Positions 17,353-26,090 of a stretch of 64,000 nucleotides of DNA are shown here, piece by piece. Within the stretch, counting starts at the first letter, position 1. Each line of letters starts with the position of its first letter. Made by a program: the position numbers and the translations under genes. Source of the stretch: Terriglobia bacterium (GTDB lineage: Bacteria > Acidobacteriota > Terriglobia > Terriglobales > Acidobacteriaceae); assembly GCA_020073385.1 (NCBI GenBank), contig JAIQFH010000006.1, positions 124,001 through 188,000 of the forward strand. Reading direction: 5' to 3'. The notes beneath the pieces are model-generated. The model had not been told where the DNA came from. It saw only the letters and a list, made by a program, of their open reading frames with translations, and searched no databases.

Positions 17353-18208
17353 GTTTTGCCGCCTTCAGGTGCGCCGTAGCACTTGGCACGGCCGCTCCCG
17401 TACCTGACAAAGCTGCGCTTGCCCTGCGCCACGGGAACAACTGGCGCTCGAGAAACGTCAGCAAGAAACGGAACAAGAATGCGGCGACGCCGATCGCGAT
17501 GATGCCGGCGTAGACTCGGTCGAAATCCAGGACTTTGCGAGCGGCCTCGACCATGTACCCGACGCCCTTACGGGCATTCAGCATCTCCGCCAGAATCACG
17601 TAGGTCCAGCCAATGTCATAGAGAATCCGGAATGAGGAGAAAATTGCCGGAAACGATGCCCGAAACACGAGCCACAATGCATGCCGCTGCTTTGCCCCCA
17701 GGGTGTAAGCGGTTTCCAGCAGAGCGTTGTCTACGCGATTGACTTCCTCAACGACCACTGCCAACAGGTAGAAAAACATTCCGAACCACAGGAAGGCGAT
17801 TTTCTCTTTTTCTTCGATGCCAAACAGAGCGATGAAGGCGGGAAGAAATGCGGTAAGTGGCATGGCGCGCATGGGCGCGGCGACGGGGTTGATGAGTTCG
17901 AACAGCCAGCGGTAGCTGGACATCAGAATGCCCAGCGGGATAGCAACGACCGCGCACCAGAGAAACGCCTGGGCAATCCGCAACCAGCTCATGAAAACGT
18001 TTCCGAGCAGGTCGTACTCGGACCAGAGCATTCCAAAAGCGCGAATCACACCGAGGGGACGGGGCAGCAAGGAAACATGCGGTCCTTGCCAATACGGCAC
18101 AAGGATCCAGAGCAACACGATTGTGCCCCAGCTGACAAATGGAAAAGCCCATCGGACCCAAGGGGCGACGTCCTTGCGAATCGTGAACCAGCGGTTTGTC
18201 TCACTCAT
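17342..18208 (-). CDS. ABC transporter permease, SsuC/TauC-like
   Basis: 288 residues with six predicted helices and the cytoplasmic EAA loop (ETAYTLGAKQRHALWLVFRASFPAIFSSFRI) that docks the ATPase. The family is the nitrate/sulfonate/taurine permeases. It lies between the substrate-binding/OmpA fusion gene (23 bases upstream) and the overlapping ATPase gene, giving one complete importer. Confidence 0.87.
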   Translation of the reverse strand: MSETNRWFTIRKDVAPWVRWAFPFVSWGTIVLLWILVPYWQGPHVSLLPRPLGVIRAFGMLWSEYDLLGNVFMSWLRIAQAFLWCAVVAIPLGILMSSYRWLFELINPVAAPMRAMPLTAFLPAFIALFGIEEKEKIAFLWFGMFFYLLAVVVEEVNRVDNALLETAYTLGAKQRHALWLVFRASFPAIFSSFRILYDIGWTYVILAEMLNARKGVGYMVEAARKVLDFDRVYAGIIAIGVAAFLFRFLLTFLERQLFPWRRASAALSGTGAAVPSATAHLKAAKHGA

Positions 18209-18231
18209 CGTGCCTCCTCATCGCCCTTTCG

Positions 18232-19803
18232 CTAGCTCGACGGGTTGGCATAGACCTTGATATCCGTGCGGCGATTCTTCTCGCGGCCGTCTGGCGTTGC
18301 ATTGCTGTCGATCGGCTTGTCCGGGCCATTCCCCGCCGTACGCAGGCGTGCGGCGGGGAATCCATACTTCTGGACCAGATAGTTCCTCACCTCGTCGGCG
18401 CGAGCATGCGACAACTGGATGTTATAGGGCCGCGAGCCGGTAGAGTCCGTATTGCCTTCGATGTCAACGACCGTGTTCTCATAAGCCCGCATAGTTCCCG
18501 CGAGTTCATCCACGATCGCCCGCGAATCCATGCTCATCTTGGAGGAATTCGGATCGAAGTAAATCGACCGGTGTTGGGTCGCAATCGGCGTCGCGCCTTT
18601 CGACGGTTCCTTGTATTCAATCGGTGCCTCGGTAGACGCCATGGAGAAGTTGTTTGCCATCTTCTCGACATACCGCCGGTCCAGGCTGTCTTCCGGATTG
18701 AATGTGTGCTTGATGATTCTGAGTTCGCGATACATATCCTGCGCCATGCTCAGAATGTTGTCGTAATCAGGATTGGAGCCCGCCGATCCCATGAACGAAC
18801 GGTTGTCGGCGTAATCAGCCAGCTTCACGCCGCCAAGCATGGTCTTGGCCAGGTCGGAAGGAATGTTGAAGTCTTTTACCGTGCCGATCAGGTTGTACGC
18901 CCGCTCCGGCTGCGACTTGATAAACTCAACGCCCTCCAGCCAGCCTTGCGCAAATTTCAGCACAGTGTCCGGGTGCTTCGCCGAGAAGCTGTCACTGACC
19001 ACCAGGATGTCGGCAATCAGCCGGTTCGCGATCTTCGTGTCATAGATCTTCTTCGATCCCGCACGCTTCGAAACCGCATCGCTCATATCCGGATCCCAGG
19101 CGACCGCCGCGTCAACTTTTTCCTGCGCAAACAAAGTTGCCGGCTCGATGCCATCCTTGGTATGAACCGCTTTATTGAAGATTTCCTGGCGCTGTTCCGT
19201 GCTCAGCCCTGAAGTCTTGAGCCCGTTATAGAGCAGGAAATGCGACGGAGTGTAAGGGGCAAAGGCGACGGTTTTGCCCGCGAGGTCTTCAATGCTGTTG
19301 ATGCCCTGCTTGCCGATCACGCCGTCGGCGCCGCGCGACCAATCCACCATCAGGAAGGCATGCGAGCCGAATCCCTTCTCCTTGAACTGGGCATAATCCT
19401 TGGCGTATACGTCGGCCGTGGTCAGCATGACGTCGACATTATTGGTGGCGAGCGCCGCCGCACCTTCGGTCCAATCGTCGATGATCTTGAAACTCACCTT
19501 AAGCCCCTTCTTGCCAAAGATCGAGTCCGGCTGCGTATCGAGACCGCCATTGGCGACCAGCCCGCCAACGCATCCGACCCATACATTAACGCGTACCCGG
19601 ACTTCTGCGTCACTGCTCGACGAAGAAGCCGGTATAAGCAGGGGCTTGGAAGCGTCGATCGTCTCGCCACTGGATTCGCCCTTGCTGCCAGGCACGAACT
19701 TGCTGACATCGATCAAGCCATAACGATTCAGGCTGTAGCCCACGATGGCCGCGCCGATCAGGAATATAAGAACCCATCCGCCTCTTTCAATTTTGACCGC
19801 CAT
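18232..19803 (-). CDS. Substrate-binding protein (NMT1/TauA-like) fused to a C-terminal OmpA peptidoglycan-binding domain
   Basis: 523 residues: one N-terminal helix (WVLIFLIGAAIVGYSL), a low-complexity linker, a periplasmic binding fold at about 65-330 (VWVGCVGGLVANGG, TTADVYAKDYAQF, DAAVAWDPDMSDAV) and an OmpA domain at about 410-523 (IYFDPNSSKMSMDSRAIVDEL, VDIEGNTDSTGSRPYNIQLSHARADEVRNYL). The Asp and Arg that hold diaminopimelate in OmpA domains are present. A binding protein tethered to both membrane and cell wall is unusual for an importer and suggests a sensor as well as a transporter role. A proposed substrate would be a guess. Confidence 0.85.
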   Translation of the reverse strand: MAVKIERGGWVLIFLIGAAIVGYSLNRYGLIDVSKFVPGSKGESSGETIDASKPLLIPASSSSSDAEVRVRVNVWVGCVGGLVANGGLDTQPDSIFGKKGLKVSFKIIDDWTEGAAALATNNVDVMLTTADVYAKDYAQFKEKGFGSHAFLMVDWSRGADGVIGKQGINSIEDLAGKTVAFAPYTPSHFLLYNGLKTSGLSTEQRQEIFNKAVHTKDGIEPATLFAQEKVDAAVAWDPDMSDAVSKRAGSKKIYDTKIANRLIADILVVSDSFSAKHPDTVLKFAQGWLEGVEFIKSQPERAYNLIGTVKDFNIPSDLAKTMLGGVKLADYADNRSFMGSAGSNPDYDNILSMAQDMYRELRIIKHTFNPEDSLDRRYVEKMANNFSMASTEAPIEYKEPSKGATPIATQHRSIYFDPNSSKMSMDSRAIVDELAGTMRAYENTVVDIEGNTDSTGSRPYNIQLSHARADEVRNYLVQKYGFPAARLRTAGNGPDKPIDSNATPDGREKNRRTDIKVYANPSS

Positions 19804-19885
19804 AATCTTCCTCCCTCCTCCTTCGCGCGGATCATCTGAACTTTCCGGTCCGCAGCGCCTTCGAGAGAATCATTTCGCCAAAATC

Positions 19886-20614
19886 CTATGCCGTCTTCTG
19901 CGGCTCTTTTGCCGCAATCGTCTTTTCCGCGCCCGCAGTCGCTTCGGGTGCGGCCAGCCCCATTTCGATCTTGAACTGCTTCACCAGTTCGCTGGCCTGG
20001 AGTTTTTCTGCCTCATCGTCGATCTTGACCTTCTGCTGATCGACGTTGCTCATCGCCATATCCATGCGAGCTTCGTTGACGGCGGTCGTCTCCTCAATCT
20101 TGCGTACCATCTCGTCATGCGTCTGGCTGATACCGGCAACCTCGAATTGTTCCATCGCATCGGCGACCTTCTTCTGCCACTGCGACCGGCGGTAGTCGGC
20201 GATCGCATTGAGCGCCTCCTGCGTCTTCCGGTCCTTCTCGCGCATAAAGGCCTGCTTCACGGCCATGGCCTTGTCGAAGGCGGCGCGCGCGGTCGTGAGC
20301 TGTCCCTGATTTCTGGCGAAAGCGCCCTTCAACTGCTCCAACTGCGCGGCATATTGGCCGGCGATGTCGTCACGATTAGCTTGGATCGCAGCCTTGATCT
20401 TGGCCGTTAAGTTCGCCATGTCGGTCTTGTACTTCGCCTCTTCTCTCTCGAGCAGAGTCACATTGGCTTTCACCATGGCAATGCTCTCGTTCATGCGAGG
20501 CACCTGGTCATTCATGTCGCGGATGTTCTGCTGCAGAATCAGCTCCGGATCTTCCGCCACCGAGATGAAGAAACCGATAAACGACCGGATCATTCTGCTC
20601 AATCGTTGGAACAT
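19886..20614 (-). CDS. pspA: PspA/IM30 family membrane-stress protein
   Basis: 242 residues. MFQRLSRMIRSFIGFFISVAEDPELILQQ is the amphipathic, membrane-binding helix followed by the PspA start, and the remainder is a long coiled coil (EREEAKYKTDMANL, QLEQLKGAFARNQGQL). PspA/IM30 proteins polymerise on the inner membrane and protect it. The C-terminal tail (alanine- and lysine-rich) is longer than in E. coli PspA. The gene is 15 bases downstream of the coiled-coil gene and 82 bases ahead of the substrate-binding/OmpA gene. No PspB, PspC or PspF is nearby. Confidence 0.88.
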   Translation of the reverse strand: MFQRLSRMIRSFIGFFISVAEDPELILQQNIRDMNDQVPRMNESIAMVKANVTLLEREEAKYKTDMANLTAKIKAAIQANRDDIAGQYAAQLEQLKGAFARNQGQLTTARAAFDKAMAVKQAFMREKDRKTQEALNAIADYRRSQWQKKVADAMEQFEVAGISQTHDEMVRKIEETTAVNEARMDMAMSNVDQQKVKIDDEAEKLQASELVKQFKIEMGLAAPEATAGAEKTIAAKEPQKTA

Positions 20615-20629
20615 AAAAGGCCTCCTGCC

Positions 20630-21316
20630 TCACGAACGCTGGGTTGCTTTGGATGGAGTCGGGGACGGAACTGCATTCACGTCTCCCGTAGTGATGGGGT
20701 TTTCGGTGACAAAATATCCAACTGCCTCCGCGATCTTCTTCTCTTCCTGCTGCTTCTTCAATCGCCAGCCGGTAAAGCGCTCTTTCTCGCGTGAGATCGC
20801 GTCATTGTTGGATTGAATTTTCGCTCGCTGTTCGGTCACATACTTGTCGATCTGCGCCTGAATATCGCTGTTCTCCTTAGTCTTGCGGGCTTCCAGTTCC
20901 TCGGCGGCGCGCTGCTGCACACGTTCGTAAGTGTCGAGCGCGCGATCCCGGCGGATGGCATCCTGAACAACGTCCTTGATCTCCACGCCCGCGGCATCCA
21001 GCGCAACCAGGATTGAGGACTTCCGAACATCGGAAGGCAGATTGCGGATGTGCTCACTCTCCAGCATCTGCGACACCTTGAGAATCGAATATCCCTTTGC
21101 CGCTGGCGGAATCTCAGCCGCCTTATAGATCTCATCAAACGACGTCGGATCGGAAATGGGCGTGGTGAACTGCGGCTCGGGGGCGATCGTCGATGCGATT
21201 TCAGCAACGCTCTGTGCTGCCGACTTCGAACTTGCAGGGGCGCTCGAAGCGTTCTGGGCTTGCTGAGCAGCGTCCTCGTCAACGGAAACGATGTAGTTGT
21301 ACCACTTCTTCGACAT
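20630..21316 (-). CDS. Uncharacterised coiled-coil protein at the head of the PspA operon
   Basis: 228 residues from the ATG at 21316, chosen because GAGAGGAGG lies at ideal distance; a longer frame begins at 21352. An N-terminal SKKWYNYIVSVDED segment and an alanine/serine-rich linker precede a folded region (DPTSFDEIYKAAEIPPAAKGYSILKVSQMLESEHIRNLPSDVRKSSILVALDAAGV) and a charged coiled coil. The middle domain resembles the PspA-operon partner fold that binds near the membrane, but I cannot name it. It is the first gene of the seven-gene operon, so it is the likely regulator or adaptor of PspA. Confidence 0.7.
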   Translation of the reverse strand: MSKKWYNYIVSVDEDAAQQAQNASSAPASSKSAAQSVAEIASTIAPEPQFTTPISDPTSFDEIYKAAEIPPAAKGYSILKVSQMLESEHIRNLPSDVRKSSILVALDAAGVEIKDVVQDAIRRDRALDTYERVQQRAAEELEARKTKENSDIQAQIDKYVTEQRAKIQSNNDAISREKERFTGWRLKKQQEEKKIAEAVGYFVTENPITTGDVNAVPSPTPSKATQRS

Positions 21317-21610
21317 TGGGCCTCCTCTCGGTGGGTTCACCGGATCAGCCAATGACTGCGCGGATCGTCAATTTTTTGCGACCCTGAAAGGTAATTCTCG
21401 ACTTTCAGGTTGTCAATTGTTTTCATAGACTTCGGAACGCTTGGGAGCCGGACTCTTGCTCGAGCGCTGCCTTCTTTCGGCTGCTCACGCCACTCGAACG
21501 ATCACCACTCTATTCCATGCCGGAAGCCTAATCAATTCAGCTAGAATGGGCGTCTTTACCGTTCAAATTGACCGCGGTTTTTGAACGATACCTTCACCTT
21601 GAGGCCTGAC

Positions 21611-22075
21611 GTGCCTGCTGACGATCTTGCATCTCTGATAAGCCGCGTCGTGGAAGCCAAGGCAGAATACGATGTTCGCCTGCTGGCCCAACAACTCGGA
21701 ACCAATTACCGCTCGCTCATGTACTGGATGCGCGGAGAGCGCCACATCCCCGCGCATCTTCTGCCGCAGATGTGCGTCCTGCTCAACAATTACGAAGCCC
21801 TGGATTTTCTGGAGAGTCAGGCCGGACGCGTCGCCTTCAAGCTGCCCAAACTCGATGTAAACCTCGGCAAAGAATTAATCGCGGTCTCGAACCTGATTCG
21901 AGAAGTAGGCGAAGCGCTGGAAAGCGTTGGAGAAACTTTGGCCGATGGTGTGGTGGAAGACAAGGAATTGCAGACCACGATTCCGAAACTGGAAGCCGTC
22001 ATCCGCGAATGCGCGTCGCTGAAATATCTCCTGGAAGAATTGTCGGCTCAAAGGAAAAAGAAGAAGTCGCGCTGA
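21611..22075 (+). CDS. Small putative regulator, phage CII-like
   Basis: 154 residues from a GTG with GAGG 8 bases upstream; a TTG at 21581 would add ten residues but has no ribosome-binding site. The N-terminal half reads like a helix-turn-helix (EYDVRLLAQQLGTNYRSLMYWMRGERHIPAHLLPQMC), as in phage regulatory CII-type proteins; the C-terminal half is helical and ends in a lysine tail. It is divergent from the PspA operon across about 290 bases, so it may control that operon, but nothing proves it. Confidence 0.6.
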   Translation: MPADDLASLISRVVEAKAEYDVRLLAQQLGTNYRSLMYWMRGERHIPAHLLPQMCVLLNNYEALDFLESQAGRVAFKLPKLDVNLGKELIAVSNLIREVGEALESVGETLADGVVEDKELQTTIPKLEAVIRECASLKYLLEELSAQRKKKKSR

Positions 22076-22260
22076 GTTGAGCTCGTTTCAAAAAAGCCTT
22101 CGGGGAGGAAACCGCTCACGGTTATTGAAAAAGCGTTGGAGCGATCCGTGTCTACTTCATCGAAGTCGTCTTTCGTTTGATCTGGGGCGTCCTTAATTTG
22201 GGAAACCGATGGGTTTTGAGGGGGGCCCCCCCTCCCTACCGGTCTATTGGAATCATCGAG

Positions 22261-22563
22261 TTAGGGGAAAATCGCAGGCAAAATCTTGGGACTCAGCAGT
22301 TTAGGGGCAAAATCTTGAGCCCCAAGGTCAGGTCCGTACTCCGCGCTGAATTCCAAGAAGCGGCGCAGATCAACTCGGTCCACGATTCCAAATGTTTTTG
22401 CCACGCGCAGACCCTCGCGGATCGTCGCATAGAGCAGGTTCCGATCCGCCGTGAGAGAACTTTCGGGGAAGCGCTTCGTCAATTGTGCGGCCAAGCTGTC
22501 TTCAAACTGCCGGAGTCGAAACTGCTGCAATACCTTCATCTGTTCGGCACGTATAACAAGCAC
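22261..22563 (-). CDS. Type VI secretion-associated small protein, probably C-terminally shortened
   Basis: 100 residues from a GTG: LVIRAEQMKVLQQFRLRQFEDSLAAQLTKRFPES, then FGIVDRVDLRRFLEFSAEYGPDL. This start and middle match the short proteins often found after DUF4123 adaptors in VgrG clusters, but the last 25 residues look unrelated and the protein is shorter than the usual 130-160. It follows the DUF4123 gene by 82 bases. The function is unknown in the family. Confidence 0.55.
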   Translation of the reverse strand: MLVIRAEQMKVLQQFRLRQFEDSLAAQLTKRFPESSLTADRNLLYATIREGLRVAKTFGIVDRVDLRRFLEFSAEYGPDLGAQDFAPKLLSPKILPAIFP

Positions 22564-22645
22564 GATCTAATCTCCGTATGCTCGACTCTGCGCCACGATG
22601 TAGACGCGTAGCTGGCGCCTCCAAACGCACCTCGTGGACTATGGC

Positions 22646-23254
22646 TCAAGACTGCTTTTGATCAAAAGTGAGGACTCGACTATCCAAAGAAATCGTCCGT
22701 GGTTCCAGTTGACGTTCCCGGAAGCGGAACTCCAGCATTGTTTCCGGATTCTCCCCCACCGTCCAGAAACATTCAATCGGTCCAAACACAGTCCGCAACT
22801 CCGCCGTAACGCAAGTCGGCAGATACACCCGCAGCACGCGCGGATCATAGTAACGGAACGCCAGACGATTACCCCGTTCATCGCGCACGATCAGGAGCTC
22901 CCGAAGATGGCGCCTAAGCTTCTTGAGCGAAGTGTCACTCCTGAGGAAGACTCCCCAACTGTTGCCCCAGGCTCGTTGGATGAGCTGGTGAGTGTCCCGG
23001 TAGCCGTGGTCGAGTTGCACTAAATACGGCGCGGCGATTTCTAACTCAGGCGTCAGCGGTCCGCTGTACAAGCACGCATATTCCAGATGACACGCAAGGA
23101 GCATCCGGAAGATTTCGATCGAGCGCGCGCCATCCAGAATCATCCAAATGTTCTGTCTTGGACCCTCCGGCCACAGGATCTCTTCGATGCGCCCGATCCA
23201 CTGCTCCGTCATAACCACCTGAGGCGGCGACCGCCGCCTTATTTGTTCGTTCAC
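22646..23254 (-). CDS. DUF4123 domain protein (type VI effector adaptor/chaperone)
   Basis: 202 residues. WMILDGARSIEIFRMLL, YACLYSGPLTPELEIAAPYLVQLD, WGNSWGVFLRSDTSLKKLRRHLRELLIVRDERG and RYYDPRVLRVYLPTC are the successive blocks of DUF4123. Proteins of this family load effectors onto the VgrG spike. The GTG start at 23254 overlaps the previous stop (GTGA), indicating translational coupling. No vgrG or structural T6SS gene lies in the window, so this is an orphan adaptor cluster. Confidence 0.85.
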   Translation of the reverse strand: MNEQIRRRSPPQVVMTEQWIGRIEEILWPEGPRQNIWMILDGARSIEIFRMLLACHLEYACLYSGPLTPELEIAAPYLVQLDHGYRDTHQLIQRAWGNSWGVFLRSDTSLKKLRRHLRELLIVRDERGNRLAFRYYDPRVLRVYLPTCVTAELRTVFGPIECFWTVGENPETMLEFRFRERQLEPRTISLDSRVLTFDQKQS

Positions 23255-23712
23255 TCCTGACAAAAAGGCGTCCCGCTGGCTGCCGCGGCTACCAACGCCG
23301 CAGCTTGCGCCGACATATTCATATGCGGTGAAAAGACCGGCAGATCTACGATAGGAGCAGGCCCCGATGCAATGCGAGGTTGACGATCCTGCAAAGGGAA
23401 AGGCACATTTCGTTCTTCAACGCCGGCGCCTCCCCCAGCCTCCATTCGCTTTTTGTGAACATGCAGTCGATCGGATGCGAACAGTTGCTCGATCTTCCGA
23501 ATAAGGGCATCGTGGGGAAGGTGAAGGGGAATACTGGAGATGTTATGTCGAGCTAGGTCTTGCAGAAGGCGCATCTTACCGGTTTCGGTTCTGAGATCCT
23601 GCAGCCGCCAACGAACCCAGGCTTGGGTCTCAAGAGGTGACGCCCGATCAGGTTCGGTGCAGTCTTGCTCCTGACAGAGCCACCATTCGTCTCTCCCAAG
23701 CCGGAAAACCAT
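23251..23712 (-). CDS. Uncharacterised protein coupled to the DUF4123 adaptor
   Basis: 153 residues, starting FRLGRDEWWLCQEQDCTEP. A segment with DALIRKIEQLFASDRLHVH sits mid-protein, and the C-terminal tail SAQAAALVAAAASGTPFCQE has the AAA...G-PFCxE ending that I associate with proteins of VgrG/DUF4123 loci. Its stop overlaps the adaptor start by four bases. It may be an effector-side or spike-associated protein; I do not recognise a catalytic motif. Confidence 0.6.
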   Translation of the reverse strand: MVFRLGRDEWWLCQEQDCTEPDRASPLETQAWVRWRLQDLRTETGKMRLLQDLARHNISSIPLHLPHDALIRKIEQLFASDRLHVHKKRMEAGGGAGVEERNVPFPLQDRQPRIASGPAPIVDLPVFSPHMNMSAQAAALVAAAASGTPFCQE

Positions 23713-23919
23713 AATAATCCTGAGGATCGATCTCGTGAGTCAACCATAACCGGGGACTAAGGCAGTCACAGATTTGAACAAAGGTGCGCCTAGGAGTCAA
23801 GGTTCAATTTTCATTGGTAATGTAAGCCTATCTGAGTAGACTTAGGTTCTGCACTCCACGTTCTTATTCCTGCCATCGTCGTCGATTGCGACTGTGTAAA
23901 TTGATATTAGGAGGCTTGT

Positions 23920-24630
23920 ATGGCTTCTCCTGCGGAAGATTTGGCTGACAGCATAAAGAGTTCCGCCGAAAAAAAGGTGGGCGGCAAGGCAGTCGACGGT
24001 GGCAAGGACAAGGGCGGCATCGATTGCTTCGCGTTGGTCGATGAGTTGATGAAGTCCGCCGGGGCCAAAAGGCCAAAAGATTTTGGAGAAGTCACGCCCA
24101 CCGCTGACTACGTGTGGGGTGATCCCGTCGAACTAGACAAGATCAAGCCTGGGGACATTCTCCAGTTTCGCGACCACTTTGTGACGATCCGCACCCTGAA
24201 GCTAGGGGAGGTCAAGTGGGAAGAGGCATCCATCGAGGGCCCTGCCAGACGTCCTCATCACACGGCAGTGGTCGTCGAAGTTCAAAAGGACGGCAGTGTG
24301 GTCGTGGTCGAGCAGAACGTAAGGCCTGATCCCAAGAAGGTTAGGCGCAGTGTTATTGCGGGCCTTGCCGCTGGAGAGGAGACGAGGTTCAAGAGCAGCG
24401 TAGAAAAACAAATCATCACCGTGACCGGCACCGTCAGGGCGTATCGACCCATTCCTAAGTCGGACGTCAAACAGGAGAAACCCGAAAAAGGGAAATCAGA
24501 AAAAGGCACCATGCTCTTCCTCTTCCCCCTGCATCCGGAACTCGACGGGGTCGGCCAGCGGACGCTGGCACAAAACAGCCCACGCGAAGGAGGAGCCAAA
24601 CGGCAACCTGGCTCCCTTGGCAAGGCTTAA
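23920..24630 (+). CDS. NlpC/P60-like cysteine amidase-type protein, candidate secreted effector
   Basis: 236 residues without a signal peptide. DCFALVDELMKSAGAK places a cysteine at the start of a helix, KPGDILQFRDH follows, then RPHHTAVVVEVQKDGSVVVVEQN, a Cys-His-polar arrangement like NlpC/P60 and CHAP amidases. The lysine-rich region after about residue 190 is low complexity. TTAGGAGGC lies 10 bases before the ATG. It is divergent from the DUF4123 cluster, so a type VI amidase effector delivered to rival cell walls is a fair inference. No immunity gene is obvious. Confidence 0.62.
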   Translation: MASPAEDLADSIKSSAEKKVGGKAVDGGKDKGGIDCFALVDELMKSAGAKRPKDFGEVTPTADYVWGDPVELDKIKPGDILQFRDHFVTIRTLKLGEVKWEEASIEGPARRPHHTAVVVEVQKDGSVVVVEQNVRPDPKKVRRSVIAGLAAGEETRFKSSVEKQIITVTGTVRAYRPIPKSDVKQEKPEKGKSEKGTMLFLFPLHPELDGVGQRTLAQNSPREGGAKRQPGSLGKA

Positions 24631-24712
24631 ACACTATCGGTCACATCTTCGTGAAGCGCCGAAGGGCTCAGTCTGAGACGCGATGGCAATCCGCGCAGCC
24701 CGTTGAAGTAGA

Positions 24713-24810
24713 TGGCGGAAGCGAATGGGAGTCGAACCCATCATCGCTATCGCGAGATAACGATCGCCGGTTTTGAAGACCGTGGTTGTCACCGGACAAC
24801 GTGCGCTTCC
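24713..24810 (-). tRNA. selC: tRNA-Sec (anticodon TCA), hybrid of element and host halves
   Basis: 98 nucleotides including the encoded CCA. Visible features are acceptor GGAAGCG/CGCTTCC, a six-pair D stem GTTGTC/GACAAC closing CGGT, an anticodon loop CTTCAAA with UCA, a long variable arm ATCGTTATC/GATAGCGAT, and a T arm ATGGG-TTCGACT-CCCAT. A six-pair D stem and a long variable arm mark tRNA-Sec. The first pair of the anticodon stem is mismatched (A with G), and the eighth acceptor pair is C/T. The 5' half, up to the anticodon loop, appears to be supplied by the integrated element. Confidence 0.93.
24772..24782. other. Attachment core, left (attL), in the tRNA-Sec anticodon arm
   Basis: TTTGAAGACCG lies in the anticodon loop and 5' stem of tRNA-Sec and is identical to the copy at 35813. 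The sequence to its right (tRNA 5' half) differs from the right-end copy, marking the side that came with the element. Confidence 0.75.
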
Positions 24811-24818
24811 TCAATGAC

Positions 24819-25961
24819 TTAGCCACTTTGCAGACCGTTTTTCGGACCGTTTTCGGACCGTTTCGCCGCGTCCGAGAGTTCCGCCATGGCGGACTCCAAG
24901 AGATTATCACGGACCTTGATGTAGCTTGCACGCGTCACCTGTACTGAGGCGTGGCGGAGGATGCGCATCACCAGAAGGTCCGAAGCACCCAGCTCGAATA
25001 GATTGCTGGCGATGCCTCTGCGGAATCCGTGGTATCCCTCAAAGCGATAGCCAGCTCGCCGGAACGCTGCGGCAATCTTCTTCTTCCCGATGTGCTCCAG
25101 CGTGTACAAGAACATCCGGCAATCGGACCCAGTGCGAATCCCGAACTCATCCTGCTTCACGAGTTCTGCCCGGTGCGCTTCGAGCGCTTCCTTCAATTGC
25201 GGAATGACCGGCACCCAGTTCTTCGATGCTGCACTTTTGGGTTCGTTGACAACGTAGTTGAACACTGACTGCCGGACGTGGAGCTGGTCGCCTTCCCAGT
25301 CGCACCATCGCAGTCCTTGCACTTCACTTCGTCTCAGACCGGCGAAGGCGCAGACGGCAACGATGGCGCGAGCCTCCAGATTGTCTTTCAATTCATCCAG
25401 CACCGCGTTGACGACCGGGAGCGTGTACGCGCTCGTGGAGCGTGGAGGCTTCAGCCCAGAAGGCAGCGTGCAATCGTGCATCGGATTCTCGCCGTAATAC
25501 AGGCCGCGCTTCTTGGCGTGCTTGAATATGCCGGAGCATAGCGCACGGATATGCTTCATCGTTGCCTTGCTCATCCGGCCAGCATTGTCCTCCGCAATGG
25601 AGTCGAGAAGGTCTTGCGCCTGAGGTGTGCCGTAGTGTCTCAACGGCTTGGCCGCCAAAGCCTTGACGTGGCGCTCGTACATGCCTTTGTACTCGTTGTA
25701 GACGGACCGGCGCACGGCTTCCCGCGCCCATGGGAGGTATGTGCGCTCAGTGAACTCCGCCAGCGTGACGTTGCGAACGTCGCGTGGACTGGTGGTGGGA
25801 AGCTTGGCGAGGACTTCTCGTGCGGCTGCATCTCTCGACTTCTGCGTGGGGAAGTCGGTGAGCTTGCCGAGCCGGAAGCCGTGGCGGACTCCATCCACCC
25901 ATATTTTGTAGTACAGCGAGTTGCCGGATTCCCAGAATGATCCCGAACCGTGTGTTCTCAT
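24819..25961 (-). CDS. int: Tyrosine recombinase (integrase)
   Basis: 380 residues. An N-terminal arm-binding region precedes a core-binding helical domain (VTLAEFTERTYLPWAREAVRR) and a catalytic domain with Arg in FAGLRRSEVQGLRW, His-x-x-Arg in YHGFRRG, His in LRHASVQVTRASY and the nucleophilic Tyr of ASYIK. It ends 9 bases from the 5' end of tRNA-Sec and so is the integrase that recognises that gene. Its C-terminal codons overlap three GACCG repeats (24833-24860). Confidence 0.92.
   Translation of the reverse strand: MRTHGSGSFWESGNSLYYKIWVDGVRHGFRLGKLTDFPTQKSRDAAAREVLAKLPTTSPRDVRNVTLAEFTERTYLPWAREAVRRSVYNEYKGMYERHVKALAAKPLRHYGTPQAQDLLDSIAEDNAGRMSKATMKHIRALCSGIFKHAKKRGLYYGENPMHDCTLPSGLKPPRSTSAYTLPVVNAVLDELKDNLEARAIVAVCAFAGLRRSEVQGLRWCDWEGDQLHVRQSVFNYVVNEPKSAASKNWVPVIPQLKEALEAHRAELVKQDEFGIRTGSDCRMFLYTLEHIGKKKIAAAFRRAGYRFEGYHGFRRGIASNLFELGASDLLVMRILRHASVQVTRASYIKVRDNLLESAMAELSDAAKRSENGPKNGLQSG
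24833..24860. other. Candidate integrase arm-type sites, left
   Basis: GACCG recurs at 24833, 24845 and 24856, each followed by T-runs (GACCGTTTTTC, GACCGTTTTC, GACCGTTTC). The same word recurs at the right end at 35703, 35723 and 35734 (CAGACCGTTCT-type), so these may be binding sites for the integrase N terminus or an excisionase. Confidence 0.4.
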
Positions 25962-26090
25962 TGCGTTGTCCTGTCAATACCGAATTGTACGTACACAACG
26001 GCGAGAATCATACGCCGGTTCCGTCAACCGTCAAAGTTCAGAGGAGAGCTGTGGGAGAGTGCGGATTGCAGACTGGAGCGTCAGACCGAA

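Noticed and set aside
22177-22611. 144-codon plus-strand frame
   Set aside because: It covers the T6SS-associated small gene on the other strand and contains a GC palindrome; no recognisable features.
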